64,000 bases of DNA from Bolinopsis microptera. Lineage: Eukaryota; Ctenophora; Tentaculata; Lobata; Bolinopsidae. The notes below the pieces were generated by a model. That model had not been told where the DNA came from and searched no databases. It was given only the letters and a program-made list of their open reading frames with translations. The DNA is taken from positions 9,398,902 through 9,462,901 of the forward strand of contig NC_087076.1 of the NCBI RefSeq assembly GCF_026151205.1. The letters run 5' to 3'. Below are positions 23,470 through 36,439 of this stretch, one piece after another; the stretch's first letter is position 1; the number at the start of each line of letters is the position of its first letter. The position numbers and the translations under genes are program-made.

Positions 23470-24360
23470 AATCATTTTGTTTATCGAGATTCACGCAATG
23501 CTGCTATCTCTTATTAGTGCTGATAAGTAAAAACAGTGAAAGGGTTAAAGAATGTTAGTTGTATTTTAATGCATGCATTGTACAATGCAAGTGGCAGATG
23601 TCATTTGTTCAAATAACTATCAGGTATTTGAGCAAACTGTAATTCAGCACTTTAATTTTAAAGATATAACTCAATTATTAAAACTTTTTTTAAATGTCGA
23701 GCTGCGTACCTGCCAAGTTTTCAACGGTTTTCATAAAAATTGTAGGCGAAATTCCCTGAATGAAGTATGACGAACTTCCATCTTCTCGTGATTTACATTT
23801 TACTGTTCCAATCATTTTTGTTTCTTTTGTATAATTGGAATCCGAATACTTATTTTTCATTAAGTTTTTCTTCGGTGGAAATTTTTACAATTTTATTGCC
23901 TACACGACCAACAATTCTTACAGTTTCTTTTTAAATCTAATCATTTGTTTTTACCAAAGATATCAATATATTGTATAACATGACAATAAATATTTCATAT
24001 AAACAAGAAGGATTTTAAACAAAATCACAAGGACTACCATAGAGCATGATAAACCTTTTTAAAACGGATAAAAATAAATTTTAAACCATTTCGGCATGTT
24101 TCTAGTTCTCTTATCTCTCTCAGCCTAAGGAAAAATTATCCATAAATTTAAATAACTCAAGTCATTAGCTAGCTTACTGACACCCCACCTATACCTTTAA
24201 GTCCCGTTAATCCAGTTTAACGGTATAAGCGTAGACTCTCATCCCATAATGCGTCTGCTATGTCACCAGACTGACCTCTCTGCGTTGTCTTCCCTCAATC
24301 CTACACCGCGCCCCCCTCGAGAGAGATCTAGTAGCTGTATTTTCATATAAGGGTACGGTG
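23470..24360. other. No recognisable gene
   Basis: AT-rich, mirrored at about 32600-33440. Ends in GAGAGAGATCTAG-type sequence near the 3' end of a candidate minus-strand gene. Confidence 0.5.
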
Positions 24361-24961
24361 TCAGGTTGCTTTGCTAAGAGCTGTCTTCAGAAGCTCGAAT
24401 GCTAGAGATGTTCTGGATCGTGTCTGTCCCCGCCGTAGGCCCGTATGTAGATTGTAAGCGTCGGCCCACTGCTCCACACTTAGCTTGTCGTCTGTCGAGG
24501 CTGGAGGGTTGCTCTGGACGTCTGCAGGGAAAGTAGAAGCTTATTGTAGCTGCTAGGGTATTACGTCTTCATCCCATCCACCATTTTTTGACGACAGGAA
24601 CGCCATATCCATCTCAAGGCCACGGTCGTTCATTGCTCCGCTCCTGTAGCCATGAAGACGGAAGTAGGCCTTCCACGATATCCGTTACGGTGAATTTCCA
24701 GGTCAATGTCAGTAACGGTCCAGTTGGCACGCAGAATGATTCTCTCCTCAACTCCGCATCCTGAAGACTCGAGTGCTTTCTGGAACATCGGGCACTCGTA
24801 GGGTCGCAGATCTCTTCAAGGGGTTTTGGTTTAGGATTTTTTCGGAAATTTCCCTGATCGTCAGGGTTATGTCCAGATCGTTCGGAGGCTTCCGTCAGAG
24901 TCTGAGCGTCAGGTTCATCAGAAACTCGTTGTATCCGGGGGTCATTTGAGATTCTGGGCAT
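24361..24961 (-). CDS. Unrecognised candidate gene, 3' exons (left arm)
   Basis: A terminal exon reads about 53 codons from a CTGCAG acceptor at 24521 to a TGA at 24361-24363, including DDKLSVEQWADAYNLHTGLR and AFELLKTALSKAT. Its composition looks coding. An upstream block (24614-24961) is open in one frame for 115 codons; another frame has PYECPMFQKALESSG and ERIILRANWTVTDIDLEIHR, so the true frame is uncertain. Mirrored at about 31920-32550 with frame-changing differences. I do not recognise the family. Further 5' exons may lie near 25.0 and 26.2 kb. Confidence 0.35.
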
Positions 24962-25225
24962 TCCAGGTAGCCATCAGCTTCTTTCCAAGAGTAGTTGTCT
25001 TCCTCAATCGTCTGGTACGATGTTTCGAGTGCTGCCGGCCCCACAAGATTTGAGAAGTGCGACAGTCAGCAACCCTAGGACGCGTAGATCTTGGCATAGC
25101 TACAAATATGAAGGTAAAAATGAGTAAGGTTCAAAACATTTGAGGAATGTATCACTCAAAGTACGTGGAAAGTGGAATATTAGGTTTCATTTCCAAATTT
25201 AAATGATCGATACATTAAAATTGGA

Positions 25226-25495
25226 ACAGAGGGGACAGAGGGACAGAGGGACAGAGGACCAGAGGGGGACAGAGGGGACAGAGGGACAGAGGGACAGAGG
25301 GACAGAGGGACAGAGGGACAGAGGGGACAGAGGGACAGGAGACGAGGGCAGAGGGACAGAGGGACAGGGGACAGAGGGACAGTGGGACAGGGGCAGAGGG
25401 AAAGGAGGACAGAGGGACAGAGGGGACAGAGGGACAGAACGGACCAGAGGGACAGAGGGGACAGGGGACTGGACGGAAAGAAGGGGCGGACACGA
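25226..25495 (+). repeat. 9-bp minisatellite GGGACAGAG (left arm)
   Basis: About 30 near-perfect units of GGGACAGAG with occasional one-base changes. The long low-complexity frames on both strands are repeat artefacts. Mirrored at 31362-31632. Confidence 0.92.
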
Positions 25496-26142
25496 GGGAG
25501 TGATACAAACAAGTTCGAACTTGCATAACTCCTATACTGCACATACTACCGTTTGATCGATGATATTCAGACAAGAAATTAATCATATTCGTTACTGGGG
25601 ACGCGTTAAGAAAACTTGAAAGCAAAAAGGTACTAATGGGAAGACGGAAAATGGGACCAGCTTGCAGTTGGTTATCGAATCAAATTCAGTTTAGAACCAA
25701 TCGTGTGTTTTTTTCTCTGGTACATCTAATGTTATAATGTGTCGGCAGGAGGGTGTATTAGATATCTGTCAGACTCAAGATTGTGATAAGTTCAATTACA
25801 ATCTATATTTCGTACCCAATCTAATGTGATTATTTATGATTTTTTTCAGAATCCAACAGGAAGCTTACAAACTGAAACGCCTGAGTGTTTGCCTATGTCC
25901 ATCCCAAAAATATGATGGCATATATGCCGATCACTTTGTATCTTTTTATTGTTGAACTATGTTCTCTAATACGTTAATTATACATTCCATTAGCTGATAA
26001 CCGCTGCAGACAATTTATATGCTCCTGGACTAAAATTTACCAAATATGATTTGAGTTACAATGATATTTCAATAAATTTTCGTTAAGTTTTTATCGAATT
26101 TACAATTATAGGCTAAAATTAGCAGCACCTTTTAATTTTACA

Positions 26143-26472
26143 TTAGAAATGACAAAAGAGATGATGATCCGCCAGAAGCTGTGTAAAAATTAAATGTGGG
26201 GTCGATGTCAACTTGTCATCCCAATCTCCGTATGTGGAGAAGAACATTCCCTCAACATGGATCTCTGAGGATTTGTATAGGTAGCATACATACGACAATC
26301 CTTTCTTGAAACTAACCAAACACTGTTGCAGGTTATTTCTTCTTTTTACCATCGCTCCGCGCTCTTGTTCCAGTATACAATCAACTTCAGAGTGAGAGAG
26401 AAATTTCAGAACAAAGTGAACCACTATAGTATCACATTTAGGGTACAAACTATCTATTAAACCACTTACCAA
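26143..26472 (-). other. Open 109-codon frame, possible exon (left arm)
   Basis: Open frame with mixed charged and hydrophobic composition (HSEVDCILEQERGAMVKRRN, EIHVEGMFFSTYGDWDDKL). A GTAAGT donor-like site at its 5' edge means the frame start may be intronic. The mirrored frame near 30360-30690 is broken by indels. I do not recognise it; a death-fold-like helical pattern is possible but unproven. Confidence 0.25.
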
Positions 26473-26479
26473 CGGCCCG

Positions 26480-29400
26480 ATTAAAAACTTAAGCTTTTTT
26501 GGTCATCGTCAAAGTTTGTCGGAAAATATACCGAAAAAACCAGTCCCATGGCCATACTTTTTAGTTTTACCATTTCTTGATTAAGGCCGTTGTAAATTAC
26601 ACTCTTATTGGGGTTATTAATATAGATTTACAGCAAGATTTGGTCTCCCTCCAAATCAATATAATGTGCAGGGTTTAGGGTATTCGTACTAACCGAGCGG
26701 CTACTGAACTTATTTAATAACAATATTACATTCCGGTTTCTGGAAGTGGCCGTAAATAACACTTGTTTGAGAGGTAACACCCTCCATGTATGTAGAAGGT
26801 TTACAGGTATGTAGAAGGTCAACTGCAGGAAATTAGATAATGTTGTTCCGACACAACGAAGAAATTTATTACTTTTTTTGAAAAGAAAGCGTCATTATCA
26901 TACTATTCTTTTTCATTTGGAATATGATTTACAAACTTCGTCGCTTCATTTTTATATTTTTGTTTTTCGGCTCTCTTTAATATGGTAATTGGAACATCGA
27001 CTATACTATGACTAGAAGTAGTATCTGTCTGTTTACTTTTTCTTCAGTTTATTAAAAGTACGTACTTGTACGATATTTTGAAAAATACGTACTGTACGAA
27101 CTTCTCATTTTAGAACTTGGAGCGTAATTCTACTATCCACTTATTCATGCTACGCGTGAGACAGTACAGCTTGTTGAATGGCCTCGCCGCACGCTAACGC
27201 GTGGCTTTTTTCCCTAAACATAAACTTAAAGCCACGAAAAAAGTAGTGATTTTCATTCGCCGAAAGCTGACAAAGATTTTACTTGTACCTGACATGTTTG
27301 GTATTTTAATTGATAACCCATGCATGGTTTGTTTTAAACACAGAAGAAAGACTCATACTATACGGTATATTCTTTTGAAATTCGTCCATCCAACGCGAAA
27401 TAAGTATTAAAGGTGATAGATCATAACCACTAGTGCAGATAAAGAAACGTGATTCCTAATTGTGGTATATTGAGAAGATGTGTCCACATTGACCTCGACA
27501 ACTGCAAAAATATACATGTACAGATATCATTATTCCAGCATGGTTAGAATGAACATCTGCCATGCCATCCAAGGGGCAGGTAGCGGTATTCCGCAATTAA
27601 GCTCGCTAATAATTATTATAATTTGAATTACAATTGCTTAACATTATAAGCGTGTATTTTGTGTATGAGCTTATATTACCGGACACGTACATTTCAGTTG
27701 TCTGTTTGCAGTCATCAGTATTTTTCTGGTTTTTTACTCAAAATGTTTTACCAATAGAACTATTCTGTGGTAAGGCGACTCTTGAACTTCAGTTACGTGC
27801 GAACTAGAGTCCAGGTAGCGTAGGTACTGATCTAGGCTCGACAGACGTCAAACCAATTTTTATTTAGGGATTTTTCGAACTACAGTCGTGTACCTGGTCG
27901 GTTGCCAAACAAACATACCGCCTTATACAGCGGAAACAAGGGTATTTTTAGCCTTATTGTTTGTATTACGGATGATCTGTATATGAGCCTAGAAATCCGT
28001 GCAAATATTACATTTTCTTGCATATCCAATTTTTATCCATAATAATAGTGTTTACTTTGTGGCTTACTTTCGGGGAATTTACTTGAAGTTGAACACGAAA
28101 TCTGTCAGTCTTTGACCCAGTAACACTAGGCCTAACTGAACAATTAATATTAAATCTGGAGATATTGTGAGGTTTTTGTGACAAAGTAAAAAGCAATGTA
28201 ACTCCAAATCAGGAATTATATTCAGGTTTATCATTGCTTGTCAGTGTTTCTGCTAATCATGATCAAAGATACTTCGTTTGGTAAATGCATGTAGCCCACG
28301 ACATGATCACGCCCTTTTCACCTCGAGCGACGCTCGCCTTTACTATACCAATTTGAGATTATAATTAAAAGTAGATCACACATTCGGGAACTCACGTAAT
28401 TTTAATCCAAAATTGGTATTAGAAAATAAAATAGGTGAGGGCGGATCATGTGGGTGGTACATGGCAGTTACCAAACGGAGTATCTTTGATCATGATTTCG
28501 CAGAAACACTGACAAGCAATGATAACCTAAAATATTATTTGATTTGAGTTACATGCTTTTTACTTTTGTCACAAAAACCTCACAATAATCTCCAGATTTA
28601 ATATTAAATGTTCAGTTAGTCTAGTGTTACGGGGTCAAAGACTGACAGATGTTCGTGTTCAACTTCAAGTAAATTCGAAAGTAAGCCACAAAGTAAACAA
28701 CTATTATTATGGATAAAAATTGGATATGCAAGAAAATGTAATCATTTGCACGGATTTCTAGGCTCATATTACAATCATCCGTAATACAAACCTATAAGGC
28801 TAAAAATTACCCTTGTTTCCGCTGTATAAGGCGGTATGTTTGTTTGGGGCAACCGACAGGTACACGTACTGTAGTTCGAAAAACCCTAAATAAAAGTTTG
28901 ACTAGTCGTAGATAGATCAGTACATACGCTACTGGATCTAGTTCGACACTACTGAAGTACAAGGGGGGGGGGGGGGGGGTGGGGGGGTAGACGCCTTACC
29001 CACAGAATAGTTTTCTATTGTAAAACATTTTGAGTAAAAAAACCATAAAATACTGAGGACTGCAACACGACGAACTGAAAGTACGGTGTCCCCTATTATA
29101 TAAGGCTCATACACAAAATAAACGCCTTTTAATGTTATGCAATTGTTAATCCAATTATAAATAATTATAAGCGAGCTTAATTGCGGATTAGCCGCTACCT
29201 GCCACCTTGGGATGCATGCCGATGTTTCATTCTAACCATTGCTGGAATAATGATATCTGTCTGTATATTTTGCAGTTGTCGTGGTACAATGTGGACACAT
29301 CTTCTCAATTATACCACAATTAGTAATCACGTTTCTTTTATCTGCACTAGTGCTAGTGGTTATGATCTATCCCTTTAATACTGATTTTCGTGTAGGAATC

Positions 29401-31360
29401 GACGAATTTCAAAAAGAAATATACCGTTAGAGTATGAGTTGTTCTTTGTGTTTAAAACAACCATGGCATTGGTATCAATTAAATATAAAAACATGTCAGG
29501 TAAAAGTAAATCTTTTGTCAGCTTTCGGGCGAATGAAAATCACACTTTTTTTCGTTGGCTTTAGTTTAAGTTTAGGGTAAAATCCACGCGTTAGCGTGGC
29601 GGGCGGAGGCCATTCATCAAGCTGTACTGTCTCACGCTTAGCATGGATAAAGTATAGTAGAATAAGCTTCCAAGTTCTAAAATGAGAAGAGTACGTACAG
29701 TACGGTATTTTTGAAAATATCGTACAAGTACGTACTTTTAAATAAACTGGAAGAAAAGTATAACAGACAGATACTACTTATAGTAATAGTATTAGTGAAG
29801 TTCCCAATGACCATATTAAAAGAGTGCCGACCCCCCCCAAACAAAAATTCATAAAAATGAAGCAACGAAGTTAGTAAACTTCATATGCCAAAGGAAAGAG
29901 AAAAAATGATAAGGGACGCGTTATTTTCAAACAAGTAATAAATTTCTGTTTGTGTTCGGGAACAACAATTATCTAATTTCCTGCAGGTTGACCTTCTACA
30001 TACCTTGTAAACCTTCTACATACATGGAGCGTGTTACCTCTCAAACAATTTTTGTGTCGAGAGATATCGGCCATTAAGTCGATAACCGATTGGTAATATG
30101 TCCTAATCAAATGATTCAGTAGCCGCACGGGTTAGTACGAATACCCTAAACCCTGCACAATTATATTGGATTTGGAGGGTGGACCAAATTTGCTGTAAAT
30201 CTATATTAATAACCCAAAAGTGTGTAATTACGAAAACGGCTTAACTCAAGAAATGGTAAAACTTAAAAAGTAGATCGGCCACATGCGGACTGGTTTTTTG
30301 CGGGACGCATCTCTCCACCCGCTACCTCTTGACACGCGTGACCGATGCAAAAAGCTTAAGTTTTTTTATCGGCCGTTGGTATGTGGTTTAATTGATAGTT
30401 TATGTACCATAAATGTGATACTAAAGTGTTTCACTTTTTATGAAATTTCTTCTCACTCGATGGTCTGAATGTATACTGGAACAATGAGCGCGGAGCGATG
30501 TAAAAGAGAAATACCTGCAACAGTGTTTGGTTAGTTCAAGAAAGGATGGTCGTATTTAGATACCTAATAAAACTCCTCAGCGATCCATGGTTGGAAGGGG
30601 TATGTTCTCTCCAAGACGGAGTGGGGATGACCAAGTTGACACGTCCACATTTTAAATTTTACTCAGATTCTGGCGGTACATCATCTCTTTGGTCATTTCT
30701 AATGTTAAATTAAAGGGTGCTGTAATTTTTACTTATAAATTTGGTAAATTCGATAAAAACTTAACGAAAATTTATTGAAATATCATTTAACTCATCATAT
30801 GTGGTAAATTTTACGTCCCGGAGGGCATGAATAATTTGTCTGCAGCGGTTATCAAGCTAAAGGTAATAGTTATTATTAACGTAATTAGAAGAAGGAGTCA
30901 AACAATAAAAGATAAAAAGTGCTCGGCATATTTCCATCATATTTTTGGATGGACATTGCAAACACCTCAAGGCGTTCAGTGTTGTAAAGCCTTCCTGTTG
31001 GATTCTGATAAAAATCTTAAATAATCACATTATATGGGGTACAAATATAATCGTAAAAGAACTTATCCACAATCCTTTGAGTCTGACAGATTCTAAATAC
31101 ACCATCCTGCCGACACGATTAATTAAAACAGTTAGATACCATGGTAAAAAAACAACACGATTGGTTCACACTGAATTTTGATTCGATACCCAACTGCAAG
31201 CTTGGTCCCATTTTCCGTTTCTTCCATTAGTTACCTGTTGCTTTCAAGTTTGTTTAACGGTCCCCAGTAACGAATATGATTAATTATCTTGTCTTGAAAT
31301 ACATCGTCAAAACGGTAGTAAGGCAGTATAGAGTTTTTTTGCAAATCGACTTGTTTGTAC
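26480..31360. other. Palindrome centre, no recognisable gene
   Basis: Both arms here are AT-rich and free of credible exons. The symmetry point is near 28376, within about 120 bp of imperfectly paired sequence. A CGAACTAGAGTCCAGGTAGC module at about 27807 also occurs at 49198. Confidence 0.6.
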
Positions 31361-31361
31361 A

Positions 31362-31632
31362 CTCCCTCTGTCCCTTGTCCGTCTGTCCTAGGTTCCCTCT
31401 GTCCAGATCTGTCCGTCTGCCGCGAGACATCCCCTCCTGTCCCTCTTCCCTCTGTCCCTATGTCCTTCTGTCCCTCTGTCCTCTGTCCTCTGTCCCTCAG
31501 TCCCTCTGTCCCTCTGTCCCTCTGTCCCTCTGTCCTCTGTCCCCTCTGTCCCTCTGTCCCTCTGTCCTCTGTCCTCTGTCCCTCTGTCCTCTGTCCCTCT
31601 GTCCCTCTGTCCCTCTGTCCCTCTGTCCTCTG
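31362..31632 (-). repeat. 9-bp minisatellite (right arm)
   Basis: CTCTGTCCC units, the complement of 25226-25495, with a noisier first third. Confidence 0.92.
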
Positions 31633-31919
31633 ATTTCCATTTTAATGGATCGATAGTTAAATTTGAATGAACACATAATCTTCAACTTTCACGTACATTG
31701 AGTGATACATTCCTGATAAAATTGTGTGCGATAACCTTCTCATTATACCTTCATATCTCTTGCAGCTTGCCAAGAGTCTTACGCAGTCTAGGGTTGGCTG
31801 ACTGTCCGCACTTCTCAAAATCTTGGTGGGCCGGGGCACACTCGAATACATTCGTACCAGCGATTGAGGAAGACAATCTACTCTTGGAAAGTAGCTGAGG
31901 CTACCAGGAATGCCAGGAA

Positions 31920-32550
31920 TCTCAAATGACCCGGATACAACGAGTTTCTGATGAACTCTGACGCCTCAGACTCTGACTGGAAGCTCTCGAGATCTTGGAA
32001 ATAACCTGACGATCAGGGAAATCGAAAAATCCTAACCAAAAACCCCTTGAAGAGATCTGCGGACCTACGAGTGCCCGATGTTCCATGAACAGCTAGAGTC
32101 ATCAGGATGCGGATTTGAGGTGAGAATCATTTGCGTGCCAAGCTGGACCGTTACTGGACATTGGACCTGAAATCACCTAGCGGATATCGGGAGGGCCTAC
32201 TTCCGTCTTCATGGCTACAGGAGCGAAGCAATGAACGACGTGGCCTTGAGATGGATATGGCGGGTGTCCTGTCGTCAAGAATGAGTGGATGGATTGAAGA
32301 CGGTAATACCCTAGCAGACTTACAATTAGTTCCCCTGAGTGACTCACCTACATTCCGCAGACGTCCTAGAGCAACCCTCCTAGGTGACGTAGCCTCGACC
32401 TACAATCACATTCCACCAGCGAGCAGCTAAGAGTGGCACAGTGGGACGACGCTACAAATCTACTACGGGCTAAGGCCCGGGGACAGAACGATCCAGAACA
32501 TTCAAGCAGTTCGAGCTTTGAAAGAAGGGCTACTTAGCAAAGCAGAACTG
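31920..32550 (+). pseudogene. Mirror of the candidate gene 3' exons (right arm)
   Basis: Counterpart of 24361-24961. The terminal exon follows a CCGCAG acceptor near 32360 and ends near AAAGCAGAACTGA (about 32540). About 30 bp of extra sequence interrupts the reading frame after the first residues, and several indels differ from the left arm. Confidence 0.35.
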
Positions 32551-33449
32551 ACACCGTACCCTTATATGAAAATTGACAGCTGGATTCACGCGACCTGGAT
32601 ATGGAAGACACACGGCGGCCCCCCAAGAGAGGTCTTCTGGTTGACAACGCAGATTGTTTAATCTTACTTTAAACTTTAATTAACGGGGACTTAACTGAGT
32701 GGTTCATAACTCAAATGACTTGAGTTTAATTAAATTATGGATAATTTTCTTTTAGGCTGAGAGAGATAAGAGAACTCGAACAAGGCGAAATGGTGTTTAA
32801 AATTAATTTTTTAATCCGTTTTAAAAATGGGTATCCTGCATATGGTTAGTCTTGTGATTTTAAAATCCATATTGTTTTTAAATGAAATATTTTATTGTCA
32901 TGTTATACAATATATTGAATTTCTTTGTAAAAAACAAAATGATTAGGATTTAAAAGAAACTCGGTAAGATTTGTTGTTCGTGGTAGCCAATAAAATTGTA
33001 AAAATTTACCAACCTGAATAATAGAGATCTATAATGAACATAAATTTATCGTACCAATTATACAAAAATAAACAAAAATGGATTGGACAAGTATAAAAAT
33101 GTAAATCATGAGTAGATTGATTTTCGTCAACTTCATTCAAGAATTTCTCCTAACAGATTTTTATGAAAACTATTGAAACTTGGCAGTATCGCAGCTCGAC
33201 ATTTAAAAAAAAGTTTATAAAATTGAGTTATATGCCTTTAAAAATTAAAGTGCTGAAAATTACAGTTTGCTCAAAATTACCTGATCGGTTATTGACAACA
33301 TGACACTCTGGTCACCTTGGCAAATGCAGTGCACACAAGCGCATGCATTTAAAAATACAACTAACATACTTTAACCTTTCACTGTTTTACTTATCATGCA
33401 CTAATAATATATCAGCATTGCTTGAATCGCGATAAACAATTGGATTTAG

Positions 33450-34350
33450 CTAACCAGTAGTTCTCTATTCAGTAGTTCACTATTCAGATAGGATCTCTAT
33501 TCAGTAGAGGACCCTTATTCAGTAGTCCTTGTACTCATTCAGTAGTTCCAATATTCAGTAGTTCCCTATTCAGTAGTTCTCTATTCAGTAGTATTCACTT
33601 ATTCTGTGTTCACTATTCAGTAGTTCACTATTCAGTAGTTCTCTATTCAGTAGTTCACTATTCAGTAGTTCACTTATTCAGTAGTTCACGATTCAGTAAG
33701 TCTTATTCGGTAGTTCACTATTCAGTAGTTCACTATCAGTAGTTCCACTATTCAGTAGTTTCCACGATTCAGTAGTTCTCTTCAGTAGTTCACTATTCAG
33801 TAGTTCACTATTCAGTAGTTCCACTATTCAGTTGTTCTCTATTTAGTAGTTCACTATTCAGTAGTTCACTATTCAGTAGTCACAATTCAGTAGTTCACAA
33901 TTCAGTAGTTCACTATTCAGTAGTTCACCTCATTCTGGGTAGAGTTCACTATTCAGTAGTTCACCTATTCGTAGTTTTCACTATTCAGTAGTTCACTATT
34001 CCACGTAGTTCTCTATTCAGTAGTTCACTATTCCAGTAGTTCTCTATCAGTAGTTCAACTATTCAGTAGTTCTATTCAGAGTACACTATTCGTCAGATCT
34101 CTATTACAGTAGGTTCACTATTCAGAATTCTCATATCTAGTTAGATCTCTATTTCAGTAGTTCACTATTCAGTAGTTCACTATTCAATAGTTCACTATTC
34201 AGAAGTTCTCTATTCAGTTAGTTCACTCTTCAGAAGTTCTCTATTCGTAGTTCCACTATTCAGTAGTTCTCTATTCAGTATTAGTTCACCTATTAAGAAG
34301 TTCTCCATTCAGTAGTTCTATATTCAGTAGTTCACTATTCGTACCTATTG
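33450..34350 (-). repeat. 15-bp minisatellite (right arm)
   Basis: AGTAGTTCACTATTC units, the complement of the left-arm array. The interruptions near 22890 and 23101 have no clear counterpart here. Confidence 0.9.
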
Positions 34351-34390
34351 TTATTATAAATTAGTCATATCACATATGTATGTACATAAC

Positions 34391-34605
34391 GGGGTCCGGA
34401 CTCTAGGGCGTAAGGACTCTAGGGCGTGAGACTCTAGGCTCTTAGGGTTAGGGTTTAGGGTTAGGGTTAGGCGTTAGGGTTTGGGTTTCGGGTTAGGGTT
34501 AGGGTTAGGGTTAGGATAAGGGTTAGGTTAGGGGTTAGGGTGATGGTTAGGGTTAGGGCGCCGCCCTAAGTCTCACGCTAGAGTCTTACGCCTAGAGTCC
34601 CGACC
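34391..34605. mobile_element. Telomere-repeat MITE, two-ended copy (right arm)
   Basis: Mirror of 22263-22481: GGGGTCCGGACTCTAGGGCG at the left end, TTAGGG-type hexamers in the middle, a GGCGCCGCCCTAA turn, and the inverted end GAGTCCCGACCC. Confidence 0.8.
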
Positions 34606-36439
34606 CTAGGTGCTCCACTTCTTCTACTTGTATTCAATATATTTATAAACATTTCTGCTTAATTTATAATGATGAATCTATCTAGAAGGATTGAAATGGT
34701 AATACTCGGTATGGCAGCTGGAAGCCAACAGAATTCCAGTTCAGAAACCGAGTAAGAGGTGTGGCTATGATGATAAGCATTAAAGATATTTGGGTTAGAA
34801 ACGATATCTTGGTCCTACCCTCGCACAAGATTTGTCTCCTACTTTTCTTGCTGTGTTCCCCTAATGATTTTCAATAGAAGGGCTCCGTACATTCTGATAA
34901 GTTATGTAAAATAAGATTAAGTATGGCTAAATGAAAGTCTTGCAGTTGGTCTTAGGTGACGTGGGTATTAGATGCATTTCATGCAATGTACATATGTGGG
35001 ACAACAGGAAACTTTACTCGACATACAATGTACAAAAAGACAATTTATTGAACACTCGCTTTACTCAAATAATTGTCATCCGGCCTTTGGGTCAGCCGTC
35101 AATTCGGGTCACGTTCTCTTTGCTAAAATACCACCCGAGACGGCACATCCACTTCTGCAATCCCAAATATATCACCTTTTTAGCTCTAGCTAAATTACTA
35201 ATTAACCGGAATATTAAAACTTTTAAAGTAAAACAAGGAATTTTAAGGTCGACATTTTCAATATATGAACATTGTCGATTAATCCTGTCGAAGAAATTGG
35301 CAAGGAATTCAGACCAGTCAGCACAATCTTACAATTCAATGAATCCATTTTAAAAGTAAAAACGACCTACAGTCATTTTTAGTGGTTTCTGGTTGGGAGT
35401 GAAGCATACCTTTTTTTTGACACGTGACAGTGAGATTCTGGGTTTATTAGGGTCCAATATTGAAAGCTGATTGATTTATCAATATGTCACGTGGCAAAAC
35501 ATATGCCTCAGCTCAAATCCTCACCAGAATTTGCATCTCTTCGTTTAAGCCCCATTTAAATTATACAGTTATAACTAAGTTTATTTGAGGTAATTACTTA
35601 ATAAATTCCGAAAATCAGTTCAATAAATATTTCTGCCACTAAAGCTAATCTAAATAATAATGTACGATTAAAATAAAAGTATCACGAGTGCAAGGAGGGA
35701 ATTAATAAACAATAAATAAATCTCTCTACGCAGACTCTCACAAGAATTTGCGATGAAGTATATTCTCCTCTCCTATTTCGCTCCGATTACAGTAATACCT
35801 GCTACAATGCGTGTCTGTGTGCACAGGTGACCGAGACAAGGATAAGGCCGCGCGGTAAATCGGGGTTAGCGGTAAATCGCGATTTGCGTAAGTCGGAGTT
35901 TGCGGTTACATCGGTTTTCGATGTTTACAAATACATATGTGTAGTTAAGCCCTATTTGGTGGAAAGGATGGCTGCGGTAAATCGGGGTTTTACTGTAATT
36001 TGTAATGAGAAAAAACTCCTCTAATTTTGATCGAAAACCAGTTATTAGTATCATTGAAAGTGTACCCCTCAGATAAATTTTCGCAATTAAATTAAATCGC
36101 AGGAGTCGTTTCACCTCAGATTGGGTTATTTTCAAGACAAAAGTCTAATGAGGTTTAAGAGGGTAGAATGAAATATCGTTATCTGCTCTGGTGGTCCTAC
36201 TTCTGGTCCGATTTAAACAACTTCTAAGTTCTGGTGCTTTCTAGGTAGAATCCGCATTAGAGGTAGGTATTAATGGCCAGAGGTGGGTGAAGAGGCAGCA
36301 GGTTGAGAGTCAAGAGCACCTTGATGGTGAGGTAGTGTAGAGTACGAGTGTTATAGTGTAGATAATGTCAGATAGGACGTGGTAGTGAGGGAAGGATGAG
36401 ATGAGGTAGGAACTGTAGAAAGGTTCAATCAGCCAGTGC

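Larger units (their letters stand above)
12701..28376 (+). repeat. Giant inverted repeat, left arm (~15.7 kb)
   Basis: The reverse complement of this arm is found at about 28377-44232. Anchors: GTCAAATGTATT at 12701 against 44221-44232; the MPMGVIRNQ reading frame at 13111 (+) against 43822 (-); the second ZIP gene; three minisatellites in mirrored order; and TGATCAAAGATACTTCG at 28259 against 28493. The loop is close to zero. The outer ~1.6 kb agrees almost perfectly, while inner parts differ by many 1-5 bp indels. Confidence 0.93.

Noticed and set aside
25180-25625. Long Pro/Ser/Cys/Leu-rich and Gly/Arg-rich open frames on both strands
   Set aside because: They are translations of the GGGACAGAG minisatellite; the mirrored array gives the same artefacts.
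34931-35353. 140-codon open frame in the right palindrome arm
   Set aside because: The mirrored sequence near 21.5-22.0 kb is not open and no domain is visible; probably chance.
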